From the NCBI RefSeq assembly GCF_042666615.1, contig NZ_JBHTDD010000007.1:186001-250000 (forward strand): DNA of 64,000 nucleotides. Direction: 5' to 3'. Positions 1-7,540 of the stretch are shown here, in pieces (position 1 is the first letter of the stretch; every line of letters starts with the position of its first letter). The notes beneath the pieces are model-generated. The model saw only the letters and a list, made by a program, of their open reading frames with translations. It had not been told where the DNA came from and made no database searches. Source of the DNA: KBS50 sp042666615 (GTDB lineage Bacteria > Actinomycetota > Actinomycetes > Mycobacteriales > Micromonosporaceae). Position numbers and translations under genes: made by a program.

Positions 1-673
1 GGAACACCGGTGGCGGTTGGTTCGCGGGGGCGTCCGCGCCAAAAATCGGGCAGTCGTCCTCGGGGCATCGCCACCGCCGGGTCAGCAGCTGGGCACGGGC
101 ACCCGTGCCGTGCCGCCGGTCGTACATGCCGACGGCCAGCAGCCGGCTCTCCTCTTCCTTGCGGGAGATCTGCCAGTCGGGCGGGATCGACATCGTGCGC
201 GGTTCGAGCCTGACCCCACCCTCGTCGGGTGCGGCCGTCGCCCGGAAGAAGCGGTCGCGACTTCCGGCGATCCAGGGGTACGTCCGGTAGGCGTCCAGGA
301 ACCTGTCGTCGCTGATCACGGGGACGCCCGCGAGGTCGGCGAGTTCGAGGAGACGGTCGTCGGCGACGTCGCGCACCTGGATGAGACCCGCGTCGCGCCA
401 GCGGTGCAGGGTGGTCCGCTCCTGGTTGGTCAACTCCCGCAGGGACAGCAGCGACGCGTCGGCGACGGCGTAGACCTGGGCAGACTCGTCCCGGGTGTAC
501 CGGACCACGGCCCGCACCAGGCCGAGGAAGCGCCGCAGGTCCGCCGGCCGGTCGCCGGGGAGCGCCCGGTTGCGCACCACGTTGGACATGTCGACGGCGA
601 AGTCGACCGCCTCGATATCGAGCGTGAGATGGTCCTCGACGCGCATGCGGCTGACGATATCAACGGCGCGCAT
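1..673 (-). CDS. Hypothetical protein with NYN/PIN-like N-terminal domain (C-terminus beyond window)
   Basis: This reading frame stays open from the ATG at 673 to the left edge, so about 224 residues are visible and the stop lies outside. A hydrophobic strand followed by Asp28 (AVDMSNVVRN), the acidic stretch VADDRLLELA near residue 105 and VISDDRFLD near 120 follow the order of acidic residues in NYN/PIN-type metal-dependent nucleases. A CPEDDC pair near residue 212 could start a zinc-binding segment. An in-frame GTG at 706 is an alternative start. The gene diverges from the MFS transporter with only about 66 nt between starts. RNA cleavage is inferred from fold resemblance only; the target is unknown. 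Confidence 0.6.
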   Translation of the reverse strand, partial: MRAVDIVSRMRVEDHLTLDIEAVDFAVDMSNVVRNRALPGDRPADLRRFLGLVRAVVRYTRDESAQVYAVADASLLSLRELTNQERTTLHRWRDAGLIQVRDVADDRLLELADLAGVPVISDDRFLDAYRTYPWIAGSRDRFFRATAAPDEGGVRLEPRTMSIPPDWQISRKEEESRLLAVGMYDRRHGTGARAQLLTRRWRCPEDDCPIFGADAPANQPPPVF

Positions 674-739
674 GAGGGCAGTGGCCCCGTTCGGCGGAAA
701 TCCCACGACAGAGTAGGTGCGGTTCCGGAGAATCCCGGT

Positions 740-2104
740 GTGATCGCCGCCCTCGTTCGCCAGGCCCGCCCGCCGTCGCCTCTCGCCGGCCGGCTCGCCA
801 CCCAGTCGCTGCTCTTCGCGCTCGGTGAGGGCACCTTCCTGACCGGGTCGGCGGTGTTCTTCACCAAGATCGTCGGTTTGTCCGCCGCCCAGGTCGGCCT
901 CGGCCTGACGATCGCCGGCGTCGCCGCGTTCCTGGCCGCGCTACCGATGGGCAAGCTGGTCGACCGCTTCGGGCCGAAGAAAATGTGGGCGGTGAGCGCG
1001 ATCGGGCAGGCGGCGATGTTCGGGGTTTGGCCGTTCATCACCGACTTCACTGGTTACGTCGTCATGGCCGTCGGCATGGAGGTGATCGGCGCCCTCGGCG
1101 GCGCGGCGCACGGCGCTTACACGATCGACGTCCTGCCCGCGGAGGAGCGGGTGAAGTCGCGCGCCTACATGTACTCCGCGCTCAACGTCGGCTTCACCCT
1201 CGGCTCTCTGCTCGGTGGCGTCGCGCTGGCGTTCGAATCCAACGACGTCCTGCACGCGTTGCCCTGGTTCACCGCGGTGGCCTTCCTGGTCAATGCCGTC
1301 GCGATCACCCGGCTGCCGCGGGCCTCGCACGACAACCGCACCCCGGCGGAACGCAAGGTCAAGATCCCCGGACCCGGGCCGCTGCGCAACCCCGGCTGGC
1401 TGCTCACGACGTTCTTGAGCGGGGTCTTCTGGACCAACCAGGTACTGCTCAACGTCGTGATCCCGCTGTGGCTGGTGGAGAAGACCGACGCCCCACGGGT
1501 GCTGCTGGCCTTCCTGTTCGGCACCAACACGGTGATGTGTATCTTCCTGCCGATGGCCGCGGCCCGTGGGGTCCACGACGTGCCGACGGCGCTGAAGGCG
1601 ATCCGGTTGTCGTCCACCTTCTTCGTGCTCTCCTGCCTGATCACGCTGGCGACCCACGAGACCGTCGGCTGGCTGACGATCGCATTGGTCTGGCTGGGTC
1701 ACGTCACCGTCACCGGGGCGGAGCTGTACCTCTCGGCCGCCAGTTGGTCGTTCGAGGCCGAGTTGATGGATCCGCGGCAGCGCGGCGCCTACCAGGGCGC
1801 CGCCGAGTTGAGCGGCACCCTGGGCAAGGTGTGGGCGCCGGCGCTGTATACCTTCCTCGCGCTGAGCTGGGGCGCGTCCGGCTGGCTGATCATCGCCGGC
1901 ATCATCGTGGTGGCAACCGTCGGCATCCACCCGTCGACCCGGCTGGCGCGGCGGTTCCTGGACAAGCACGTGCCCGCCGACGTGCTGGCCGAGGCCCACT
2001 CATCCAGCCGGGAGCCCGAGGAGGGACCGGCGCTCGGCCCACCCTCGCTCGTCGACACCGGGGAACCATCTACCGCGTCCACGACGGCCCGACCGGCACA
2101 CTAG
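740..2104 (+). CDS. MFS transporter
   Basis: A 454-residue polytopic membrane protein of the major facilitator superfamily, with about 12 hydrophobic segments. The loop after TM2 carries the MFS signature at residues 71-81 (GKLVDRFGPKK), and a second glycine-rich GSLLGG segment lies in the N-terminal half. I chose the GTG at 740 because family-like sequence begins right after it; the open frame continues upstream to position 17 only by GC-driven chance and overlaps the divergent gene. The C-terminal 45 residues are hydrophilic and probably cytoplasmic. The substrate is unknown; efflux is more likely than uptake given the lack of catabolic neighbours. A weak 6-bp hairpin follows the stop at 2120-2136. 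Confidence 0.85.
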   Translation: MIAALVRQARPPSPLAGRLATQSLLFALGEGTFLTGSAVFFTKIVGLSAAQVGLGLTIAGVAAFLAALPMGKLVDRFGPKKMWAVSAIGQAAMFGVWPFITDFTGYVVMAVGMEVIGALGGAAHGAYTIDVLPAEERVKSRAYMYSALNVGFTLGSLLGGVALAFESNDVLHALPWFTAVAFLVNAVAITRLPRASHDNRTPAERKVKIPGPGPLRNPGWLLTTFLSGVFWTNQVLLNVVIPLWLVEKTDAPRVLLAFLFGTNTVMCIFLPMAAARGVHDVPTALKAIRLSSTFFVLSCLITLATHETVGWLTIALVWLGHVTVTGAELYLSAASWSFEAELMDPRQRGAYQGAAELSGTLGKVWAPALYTFLALSWGASGWLIIAGIIVVATVGIHPSTRLARRFLDKHVPADVLAEAHSSSREPEEGPALGPPSLVDTGEPSTASTTARPAH

Positions 2105-2205
2105 AGCCGTGTTCACGAACGGTGGCAGGCCCACCGGCTGATCGAAGTCAGCGTGAGCTTACGTGGTGTGATGGCGGGGACGAGCCGGCCCACCGTCTCC
2201 GCCAT

Positions 2206-2331
2206 CCTTTGCGCTGCTGTAGCCCACGCATCAGCTACCCAGAGTGAACCGGATCGTCATCCACATAAATCGTCCATCGCGAATATTGCGAGTTCGATGC
2301 GGGCGTTGCGTGGGCTGCAGCAGCGCAAAGG
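2206..2331. repeat. 25-bp inverted repeat pair flanking about 76 bp
   Basis: The left arm at 2206-2230 (CCTTTGCGCTGCTGTAGCCC, then ACGCA) and the right arm at 2307-2331 are reverse complements at 24 of 25 positions. A third copy of the same 25-mer, 24/25 identical to the left arm, lies at 38367-38391. The central 76 bp are AT-richer than the surroundings and contain no gene. Arm length and reuse at a distant locus suggest a small mobile repeat (MITE-like) or a conserved hairpin element. No flanking target-site duplication was confirmed. Confidence 0.65.
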
Positions 2332-2476
2332 GAACCGGCCCCCGGGCCGGGGGCAAGGCAATGTCACGCACCGCCACGAGGAGAGACCACAGCGCCCGTC
2401 ATGACACAGTGTGATCACGCCTCTTGTGTGGTGCCCGAAGCGGTTCCCCGGGTGGAGCGGCCCAGGCGCTTGCTCT

Positions 2477-2498
2477 TAGACGTATACGTCTATAGGCT
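2477..2498 (+). promoter_or_regulatory. PadR operator overlapping a leaderless promoter
   Basis: TAGACGTATACGTCTA at 2477-2492 is a perfect 16-bp palindrome. It abuts the -10-like TAGGCT at 2493-2498, which is followed by exactly six bases before the GTG start at 2505. This layout implies a leaderless transcript blocked when the PadR protein binds its own operator. Autoregulation is inferred from position and symmetry. Confidence 0.65.
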
Positions 2499-2504
2499 AC
2501 GGCG

Positions 2505-3071
2505 GTGCCATTGGACGCGTCCCGGAACAGCCTGGTGTTGCCGATGCTCGGACTCCTCGTCGAGCGGCCGGCACACGCCTACGACCTCACGACCCGCCTG
2601 CGCGAGCGGTACGGGCACCTCTCCGTCACCCGGAGCACCGTCACGTCACTGCTCAAGGCACTGGAGAAGGCCGGCCTCGTCACCTCCCAGCTTCCCGAGC
2701 GGGTGGGCAACCGGCCGCCACGGACCGCGTTTGCATTGACCACCACGGGCGTCGCCGACTTCCGTAGCCGGGTCGAGCAGGGGCTGCGGGACAGTCCGGC
2801 CGCCTCCGTGGACTTCGTCATGGCCGTCGCCTATCTGGCGATTCTGCCGGCCGACCGGGCGGCGTCCATCCTGGACGGCCGCGCGGATCGGCTCGCCCAG
2901 GAGTTGGTCGCCCTGCGTTCAGCGGCCCGACCCGACGGCGTCCCCGCAGCGCACATGCTCGAAGCCGGCTACTGGCAGGCCATCGTCGCCACCGACATCA
3001 CCTGGATCAGGGAGCTGGCACGGCGGATCCGGTCCCACGAGATCGACTGGCCAGCCCGGCCCACCAACTGA
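2505..3071 (+). CDS. PadR family transcriptional regulator
   Basis: 188 residues: a winged helix-turn-helix at about 8-85 containing the PadR signature of a short hydrophobic helix (LVLPMLGLLVERPAHAYDL), a recognition helix region (TRSTVTSLLKALEKAGLV) and the wing, then a C-terminal helical dimerisation region (about 95-185). The GTG start fits the leaderless promoter upstream. The next gene begins 12 nt after the stop, so the regulator and the TIM-barrel protein are probably co-transcribed and repressed from the palindrome at 2477. PadR proteins usually respond to small phenolic or drug-like ligands; the ligand here is unknown. Confidence 0.88.
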   Translation: MPLDASRNSLVLPMLGLLVERPAHAYDLTTRLRERYGHLSVTRSTVTSLLKALEKAGLVTSQLPERVGNRPPRTAFALTTTGVADFRSRVEQGLRDSPAASVDFVMAVAYLAILPADRAASILDGRADRLAQELVALRSAARPDGVPAAHMLEAGYWQAIVATDITWIRELARRIRSHEIDWPARPTN

Positions 3072-3083
3072 CAAGGAGAAAAC

Positions 3084-4115
3084 GTGAAGTTTGGCATCTA
3101 TCCGGGAGGAAGAGCCGGCACGGTCTGCTCGCATCCGCCCGATCCCGCCGCGATTCGTACCCTCGTGGACGACCTCGCGGGCGGTCACCCCTTCGTCGTC
3201 CGCGAGTATGTCCACTTCTTCGGCGATGCCACGCCACCCGATATCGTCACGTCGCTCGGGGCCGAGGACGAACTGGCCCGCCTCACGATGCCCGACGACT
3301 GGTACGCCGAGGGTGGGCGCGAACTGGACCTGGTGGTCAGCTACATCCCTCGAACCGCCGATCTCTCCGGATGGCTGACCTTCCTCGACGCCGTCATCGA
3401 CCGCTACGGCCACCTCGCGCGGTACCTCCAGGTGACGCTTGAGCCGAACTTCCCGATCCCGCTCATCGATGGAAGCGCACCCGGCGTCCTCGACGCCCTG
3501 GCCACCGGCATCCCACACGCGCGTAGGGCTCTGGATCGACGAGGTCTCGACAATGTGCGGATCGGGTTCTCCGTCGCCGAACCGGCGGAATGGTTGGGCG
3601 GCGACGAGGCCTTCTGGTCCTTCCTCTCCTCGCTGCCGCACCAGGACTTCGCGACGCACGTCGACTACGTCGGCCTCGGCCTGTATCCCGACGCCTTCTC
3701 ACCCGTCGCCCCGCGAGGCAAACCCGGAGACGTAGCCTCCCTCACCGTCCACGCCCTTCGCCACCTGCGGGAGACCTCGTTACCGCGTGCCCACATCCCA
3801 CCCGACACGCCGATCCACATTGTGGAGAACGGCACGCCGAGCGGGGCGCCTCGCACCGAGCAGGCCCAGTGCGATTCCCTGACCGACATGCTCGACGCCA
3901 TCCTCGCCCAGCAGCAACCCCTGAACATCACCCAGTACGAGTTGTTCAGCCTTCGGGACGCCGACAGCGCCGCCACCGAACCCACCGGAACCCTGGGCAT
4001 CGTCACCGACACCTACCGGCCCAAGCCCGCGTTCGCCACCTACCGCGACATCGTCCAGCGCGGCGGTCCCGGGACGGACAACGTCACGGGTGCGCTGGCA
4101 AGACCAGCGGGATGA
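3084..4115 (+). CDS. TIM-barrel protein resembling clan GH-A glycosidases
   Basis: 343 residues starting at GTG 3084, seven bases after an AAGGAG ribosome-binding site. Alternating strand and helix segments suggest an (alpha/beta)8 barrel. Two candidate acids are placed as in clan GH-A: Glu120 in LQVTLEPNF and Glu248 in HIVENGTP, the latter resembling the GH1 nucleophile motif (I/V)TENG. The usual Asn-Glu pair of the acid/base strand is not seen, so activity is uncertain. No signal peptide is visible; the protein looks cytoplasmic. It lies behind the PadR gene and is probably under its control. It could equally be a non-catalytic barrel. Confidence 0.6.
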   Translation: MKFGIYPGGRAGTVCSHPPDPAAIRTLVDDLAGGHPFVVREYVHFFGDATPPDIVTSLGAEDELARLTMPDDWYAEGGRELDLVVSYIPRTADLSGWLTFLDAVIDRYGHLARYLQVTLEPNFPIPLIDGSAPGVLDALATGIPHARRALDRRGLDNVRIGFSVAEPAEWLGGDEAFWSFLSSLPHQDFATHVDYVGLGLYPDAFSPVAPRGKPGDVASLTVHALRHLRETSLPRAHIPPDTPIHIVENGTPSGAPRTEQAQCDSLTDMLDAILAQQQPLNITQYELFSLRDADSAATEPTGTLGIVTDTYRPKPAFATYRDIVQRGGPGTDNVTGALARPAG

Positions 4116-4126
4116 GGAGATCGATG

Positions 4127-5296
4127 TCACTCGTAGTAGAACTTCTGCGGGCCGGGGTAGACCCAGGACAGCGCGTCGCGGAGCCGGTCCCGCCAGTTCT
4201 CCCAGTTGTGCCCGTCGCGCGACTCGACGTACCGGACGGTCATGCCGGCGGCCTCGAAGGTCGGCACCATGGACCGATTGGGGACGATCAGTGGTTCGTA
4301 GACGCCGCAGCTCACGAAGAGCCGGTCGGCGACGTGGGTCGGGCGGGCACGGTACCTGTTGACGAATTTGACGACCGGGTCGAAGACCGCACCGCCACCG
4401 TGGTCGGTACCGATGTCGGTGAACACGAACGACCCCGACATCAGGATGAGCGAGCCGTACGTGCTCGGTGACCTCACGGCCGCCGACAGCGCGGCCACCC
4501 CACCGAAACTCGAACCCATCAGGCACCGGCTGGACGGCTTGCCGATGAGCGGCAGCTCGGTCTCCAGCCGCGGCAGCAGCTCATTGGCGAGAAAGCGCGA
4601 GTGGGCGGTCGAGTCGGCGTACTCGGTGAGCCGGTCCTGCGGGTGCAGGAAGGCGACGACGGTCTCGGCGACGTCGAGCCGGTGGATCAGGTTGTCCAGC
4701 ACTGTCTTGGCGGCGGCGTACTGCAGGAAGTCCGGGCCGTCGTGGACGACCAGCAGCGGGTACGACACCGACCGCCGGAACCGGGCCGGCAGGTAGACGG
4801 TCACCGGGCAGTCCCGTCGCAGCACCCGGCTGCGCACCGTCAACGGGACCAGCTCGCCCGGTCGGGCATCCGGATCGGGCATGGTCCACTCCGGCGAGGA
4901 GTAGCCGTGGCCGAAGCAGACCGAGGAGGTGCCGACGGGGCTGTAGGACAGCTTCTCGTTCAGCGGGTCGTTGAGCCGCTCGACGTGCCCGCCGCGGCGG
5001 ACCTCGAGCTGGTAGTTGACCCGCGAACCCTCCGGAAGTTCGAGCACGAGGTACCACAGGTCGGTGCCGTACAACCGGCGCAGGGGTAACAGCTCGGGAA
5101 GGCCGACGATCCGCTGGGCGAGGAACACCTCGTCGACGTCGCCGCGGTAGAGGAACGTGCAGCGGGTGCCCTCGACGATGGGCACCTCGTGCCGGGCGAG
5201 GAACCGGTCCACCGCCGCGGCGTCGAGCGGCTTGCGGTCCTTGAGCCGGTTGATCGCCAGGCGGGCGGGCGGAGCTGCGAACCTCGGCACCGTCAT
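4127..5296 (-). CDS. Enterochelin-esterase-type alpha/beta hydrolase (cluster esterase A)
   Basis: 389 residues with the two-part Fes-like layout: an N-terminal beta-rich domain (about 40-140, with VTFLYRG-like strands) and a C-terminal esterase-D-type hydrolase. The nucleophile is Ser263 in MGSSFGG, VHDGPDF at 185-190 is typical of the oxyanion strand, and His363 sits in the family-like DGHNWENWRD. Its ATG overlaps the stop of the S51-like gene (ATGA), so it is the third gene of a translationally coupled trio. In Fes enzymes this fold cleaves ester-linked siderophores, but no siderophore assembly genes adjoin. Its ATP-grasp neighbours suggest it releases or trims an ester or amide product. 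Substrate unknown. Confidence 0.8.
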   Translation of the reverse strand: MTVPRFAAPPARLAINRLKDRKPLDAAAVDRFLARHEVPIVEGTRCTFLYRGDVDEVFLAQRIVGLPELLPLRRLYGTDLWYLVLELPEGSRVNYQLEVRRGGHVERLNDPLNEKLSYSPVGTSSVCFGHGYSSPEWTMPDPDARPGELVPLTVRSRVLRRDCPVTVYLPARFRRSVSYPLLVVHDGPDFLQYAAAKTVLDNLIHRLDVAETVVAFLHPQDRLTEYADSTAHSRFLANELLPRLETELPLIGKPSSRCLMGSSFGGVAALSAAVRSPSTYGSLILMSGSFVFTDIGTDHGGGAVFDPVVKFVNRYRARPTHVADRLFVSCGVYEPLIVPNRSMVPTFEAAGMTVRYVESRDGHNWENWRDRLRDALSWVYPGPQKFYYE

Positions 5297-6219
5297 GCCG
5301 CCTCCAGCGCCGTGACCTGGCCGTCCGAGGTGACCACCCGGGCGTCGGGCGGAGGCGAGCCATCGGCCTCCAACCGGACCCGCACCCCGTCGTCCAGCAC
5401 CAGGCAGGGGGCGGGCGCGAACCGCCGGGCGAGCACCGACATCCGGACCGGGTCGTCGACCCGCAGCCGGCGCCGCAGGTGCGGCAACGGCACGAGGCCG
5501 GGCACCACCCCGAGACCGTCGCCGAGCACCTCGGTCTGGGCGATCCCGTGCGGGACGAAATCGTGGAACAGCACCACCCGGTCGGCCAGCGCCATCGCCC
5601 CGGCGGACCAGGCCACCACCACCGGCGGCAGGTGCGGCTCGACGTGGAACAGGTGCAGCGCCTCGACCAGGTCACCGACGTGCCCACCCGCGATGACGAT
5701 CGCCTGGACGCCGGCCAGCAGGTGCCGCACCTCGTCCCGGTGCCGCGCCACCACCGGATGATCCTGCGGGCGCCAGGCGCCGAAGAACGCGTGGCGGGCG
5801 GCCCGGACCCGCGTCAGGTGTTGCTGGTCCACGAGCCGGACGGCGTCGAGGGCGTCACCCAGCGCGGCCTCCCGGAACCGGGGCCGGCTCTCCCTGTCCC
5901 GGGCCACCGCGTACGCCGCCCGCAGGACGTGGTCGAGCTGGGTGAGGTAGAGCTGGCGCAGCTCGGCGAGGGCGACGTGATGTTCCCGCTCGGCGTTGGC
6001 GTACTCCCGGTCCTGCTCGTGGACGTCGAGCCACCGGGCGTGCAGGGTCAGATTCACCCCACGCCCGCCGAGCAGATCCCGCAGTTCGGCATCGTCGGAC
6101 TCGCGCTCCTGCCAACCCGCTGTCACGGCCGCGATGGGGACGTGCGGGTCGAGGTCACGGACGACGTGCTGCAGGGTCGGCCGGCGCTGCGGCCCCAGCA
6201 GCCAGACGGTGCGGTTCAC
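5293..6219 (-). CDS. Class-I glutamine-amidotransferase-like / peptidase S51-like protein
   Basis: 308 residues. The C-terminal half has the class-I amidotransferase-like elbow with a serine nucleophile, Ser205 in VAWSAGA, preceded by IVIAGGHVGDL. This is the arrangement of dipeptidase E/cyanophycinase (peptidase S51) and differs from the Cys of true glutaminases. A helical N-terminal part (about 40-150) is rich in charged residues and is longer than in S51 enzymes. The GTG start overlaps the ATP-grasp stop (GTGA) and its own stop overlaps the esterase start (ATGA). Proposed role: hydrolysis or transfer of a peptide or amide made by the ligase. I am sure of the fold class, not the substrate. 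Confidence 0.72.
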   Translation of the reverse strand: MNRTVWLLGPQRRPTLQHVVRDLDPHVPIAAVTAGWQERESDDAELRDLLGGRGVNLTLHARWLDVHEQDREYANAEREHHVALAELRQLYLTQLDHVLRAAYAVARDRESRPRFREAALGDALDAVRLVDQQHLTRVRAARHAFFGAWRPQDHPVVARHRDEVRHLLAGVQAIVIAGGHVGDLVEALHLFHVEPHLPPVVVAWSAGAMALADRVVLFHDFVPHGIAQTEVLGDGLGVVPGLVPLPHLRRRLRVDDPVRMSVLARRFAPAPCLVLDDGVRVRLEADGSPPPDARVVTSDGQVTALEAA

Positions 6220-7439
6220 CCCGCGTGCACGCGGACGGTCCGCCCGACCTCGTCCAGCATCGAGCGGAGGACGTCGTAGTCGGGGTGCCGCATGCGCACG
6301 TACGCGTTGGCCATGTAGCCGGCCTCCACCGGCTGCGTCGGCGTGCCCGGGTCGGGCAGGTGCGCGTCGAGCACCCACTGACCGTACTTCTCCTGGATCT
6401 GCTCGACGCCCGAATAGCCGGAGATGCGGCCGTCCCGGTCCGGCCGCAGCGCGATGATCCCGGCGGCCTGGCGGCGCGACGGGCGGGTCGCCACGTGCCC
6501 GTGTCCGACGGCGTTGGCCCATTCGCGGTAGAGGTCGAGATCGTTGCCGGCCGAGTAGAGGTCCCAGGCGCCGACGCCGGGCGGCCGGCAGCCGATCTCG
6601 GAGAACCGCAGCCCCTTGGGCCCGAAGAACCACTCCATGTGGGTGGCGCTGGTGCCGATGCCGAGCGCCTCGACCACCCGCTGCCCGAGCTCGCGGAGCT
6701 GGTCGTAGTCGGCGGCGGAGTCCAGGCGGTTGGTGGCGACGAACTGCGGCGAGATCCACCGGGTCCGCATCGCCTCCAGCACGGTGGGGTAGTAGTGGGA
6801 CACGAAGTCCAGCGCCGGCTGTCCGTCGATCGACAGGGTGTCGTAGAACCCCTCGTGACCCTCCACGAACTCCTCGACGGCGATGGACGTGACGCCCTTG
6901 TCGCCGAACGTCGCAAGCGCCGCCGTCAGCTGCTCCCGGTCGTCGACGCGGGTCGTGTCCAGGGCTCCGGCGCCGCTGCGTGGCTTGAGGATGAGTGGGT
7001 AGCCGACCTCGTCGGCGAACGTCCACACCTGCTCGGCGGTGTCCGCCGCCGTCGAGGCCGCGGTCGGTACGCCGGCGGCCCGCAACGCCTCCTTCATCGA
7101 CGGTTTGTCGCGGCACAGCCACGCCGTCCGCCGCGACGTGCCGGGGATCGTGCACCGCTCCCGCACCTCGGCGGCCGCGAGGGTGTGCGATTCGATTGTG
7201 GCTTCGAGGCGGTCGACCCACATCTTGTCCTGCACCCAGCGCACGGCGTCGGTCAGCACACCGACATCGGTCACGTTCGGCACCTGGTGGTAGTGAACCA
7301 GCCAGCTCCTCAGCTCCTCGTCGAGGAACTCCTGGGGCGACTCCCCGATGCCGATGACCTCGGCACCGACCTGCGCCAGCGCCCGGACGAACTGGCGCTG
7401 GTTGTTCGGGAAGCTCGGTTCGACGAAGATCACTCGCAT
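6216..7439 (-). CDS. ATP-grasp ligase 1
   Basis: 407 residues. An N-terminal Rossmann-like domain (1-105) is followed by an ATP-grasp domain. Visible elements are the RDKPSMKEAL helix (110-119), the ATP-binding Lys152 with glycine loop KPRSGAGA, the EEF pair at 189-191, Glu269 in HMEWF and Glu281 in SEIGCRPPG. The last motif has Gly where many ATP-grasp enzymes have the Mg-binding Asn; the two ligases across the divergent promoter have Ala there. ATP-grasp enzymes of this type join a carboxylate to an amine through an acyl phosphate. ATG 7439 was chosen; GTG 7442 is also possible. It heads a coupled operon with the S51-like protein and esterase A. Confidence 0.82.
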   Translation of the reverse strand: MRVIFVEPSFPNNQRQFVRALAQVGAEVIGIGESPQEFLDEELRSWLVHYHQVPNVTDVGVLTDAVRWVQDKMWVDRLEATIESHTLAAAEVRERCTIPGTSRRTAWLCRDKPSMKEALRAAGVPTAASTAADTAEQVWTFADEVGYPLILKPRSGAGALDTTRVDDREQLTAALATFGDKGVTSIAVEEFVEGHEGFYDTLSIDGQPALDFVSHYYPTVLEAMRTRWISPQFVATNRLDSAADYDQLRELGQRVVEALGIGTSATHMEWFFGPKGLRFSEIGCRPPGVGAWDLYSAGNDLDLYREWANAVGHGHVATRPSRRQAAGIIALRPDRDGRISGYSGVEQIQEKYGQWVLDAHLPDPGTPTQPVEAGYMANAYVRMRHPDYDVLRSMLDEVGRTVRVHAG

Positions 7440-7540
7440 CACCGGTCATGCTACGACCGGTCGGCACCTCGGGCCACCCGAGCCGTGGGGCAAGCCATCG
7501 ACGAGATGTGAGATCCGGCCGCGCCGGGTACCGTCCGGCC
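7440..7540. promoter_or_regulatory. Divergent promoter of the ATP-grasp cluster
   Basis: The 101-base space between two divergent ATP-grasp genes must drive both arms. On the + strand a -10-like TACCGT (7529-7534) sits exactly six bases before the ATG at 7541, implying a leaderless message. No clear operator palindrome was seen. Confidence 0.5.

Larger units (their letters stand above)
2105..2504. other. Non-coding spacer of 400 bases
   Basis: No convincing gene is seen. The spacer holds a small hairpin just after the MFS stop (2120-2136, 6-bp stem, 5-nt loop), a long-armed inverted repeat (2206-2331, listed separately), and the PadR operator/promoter at its right end. Short open frames crossing it have no ribosome-binding site or recognisable domain. 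Confidence 0.6.

Noticed and set aside
17..739. Long + strand open frame upstream of and continuous with the MFS gene
   Set aside because: GC-driven antisense shadow of the NYN/PIN-like gene; MFS-like sequence begins only at about 740.
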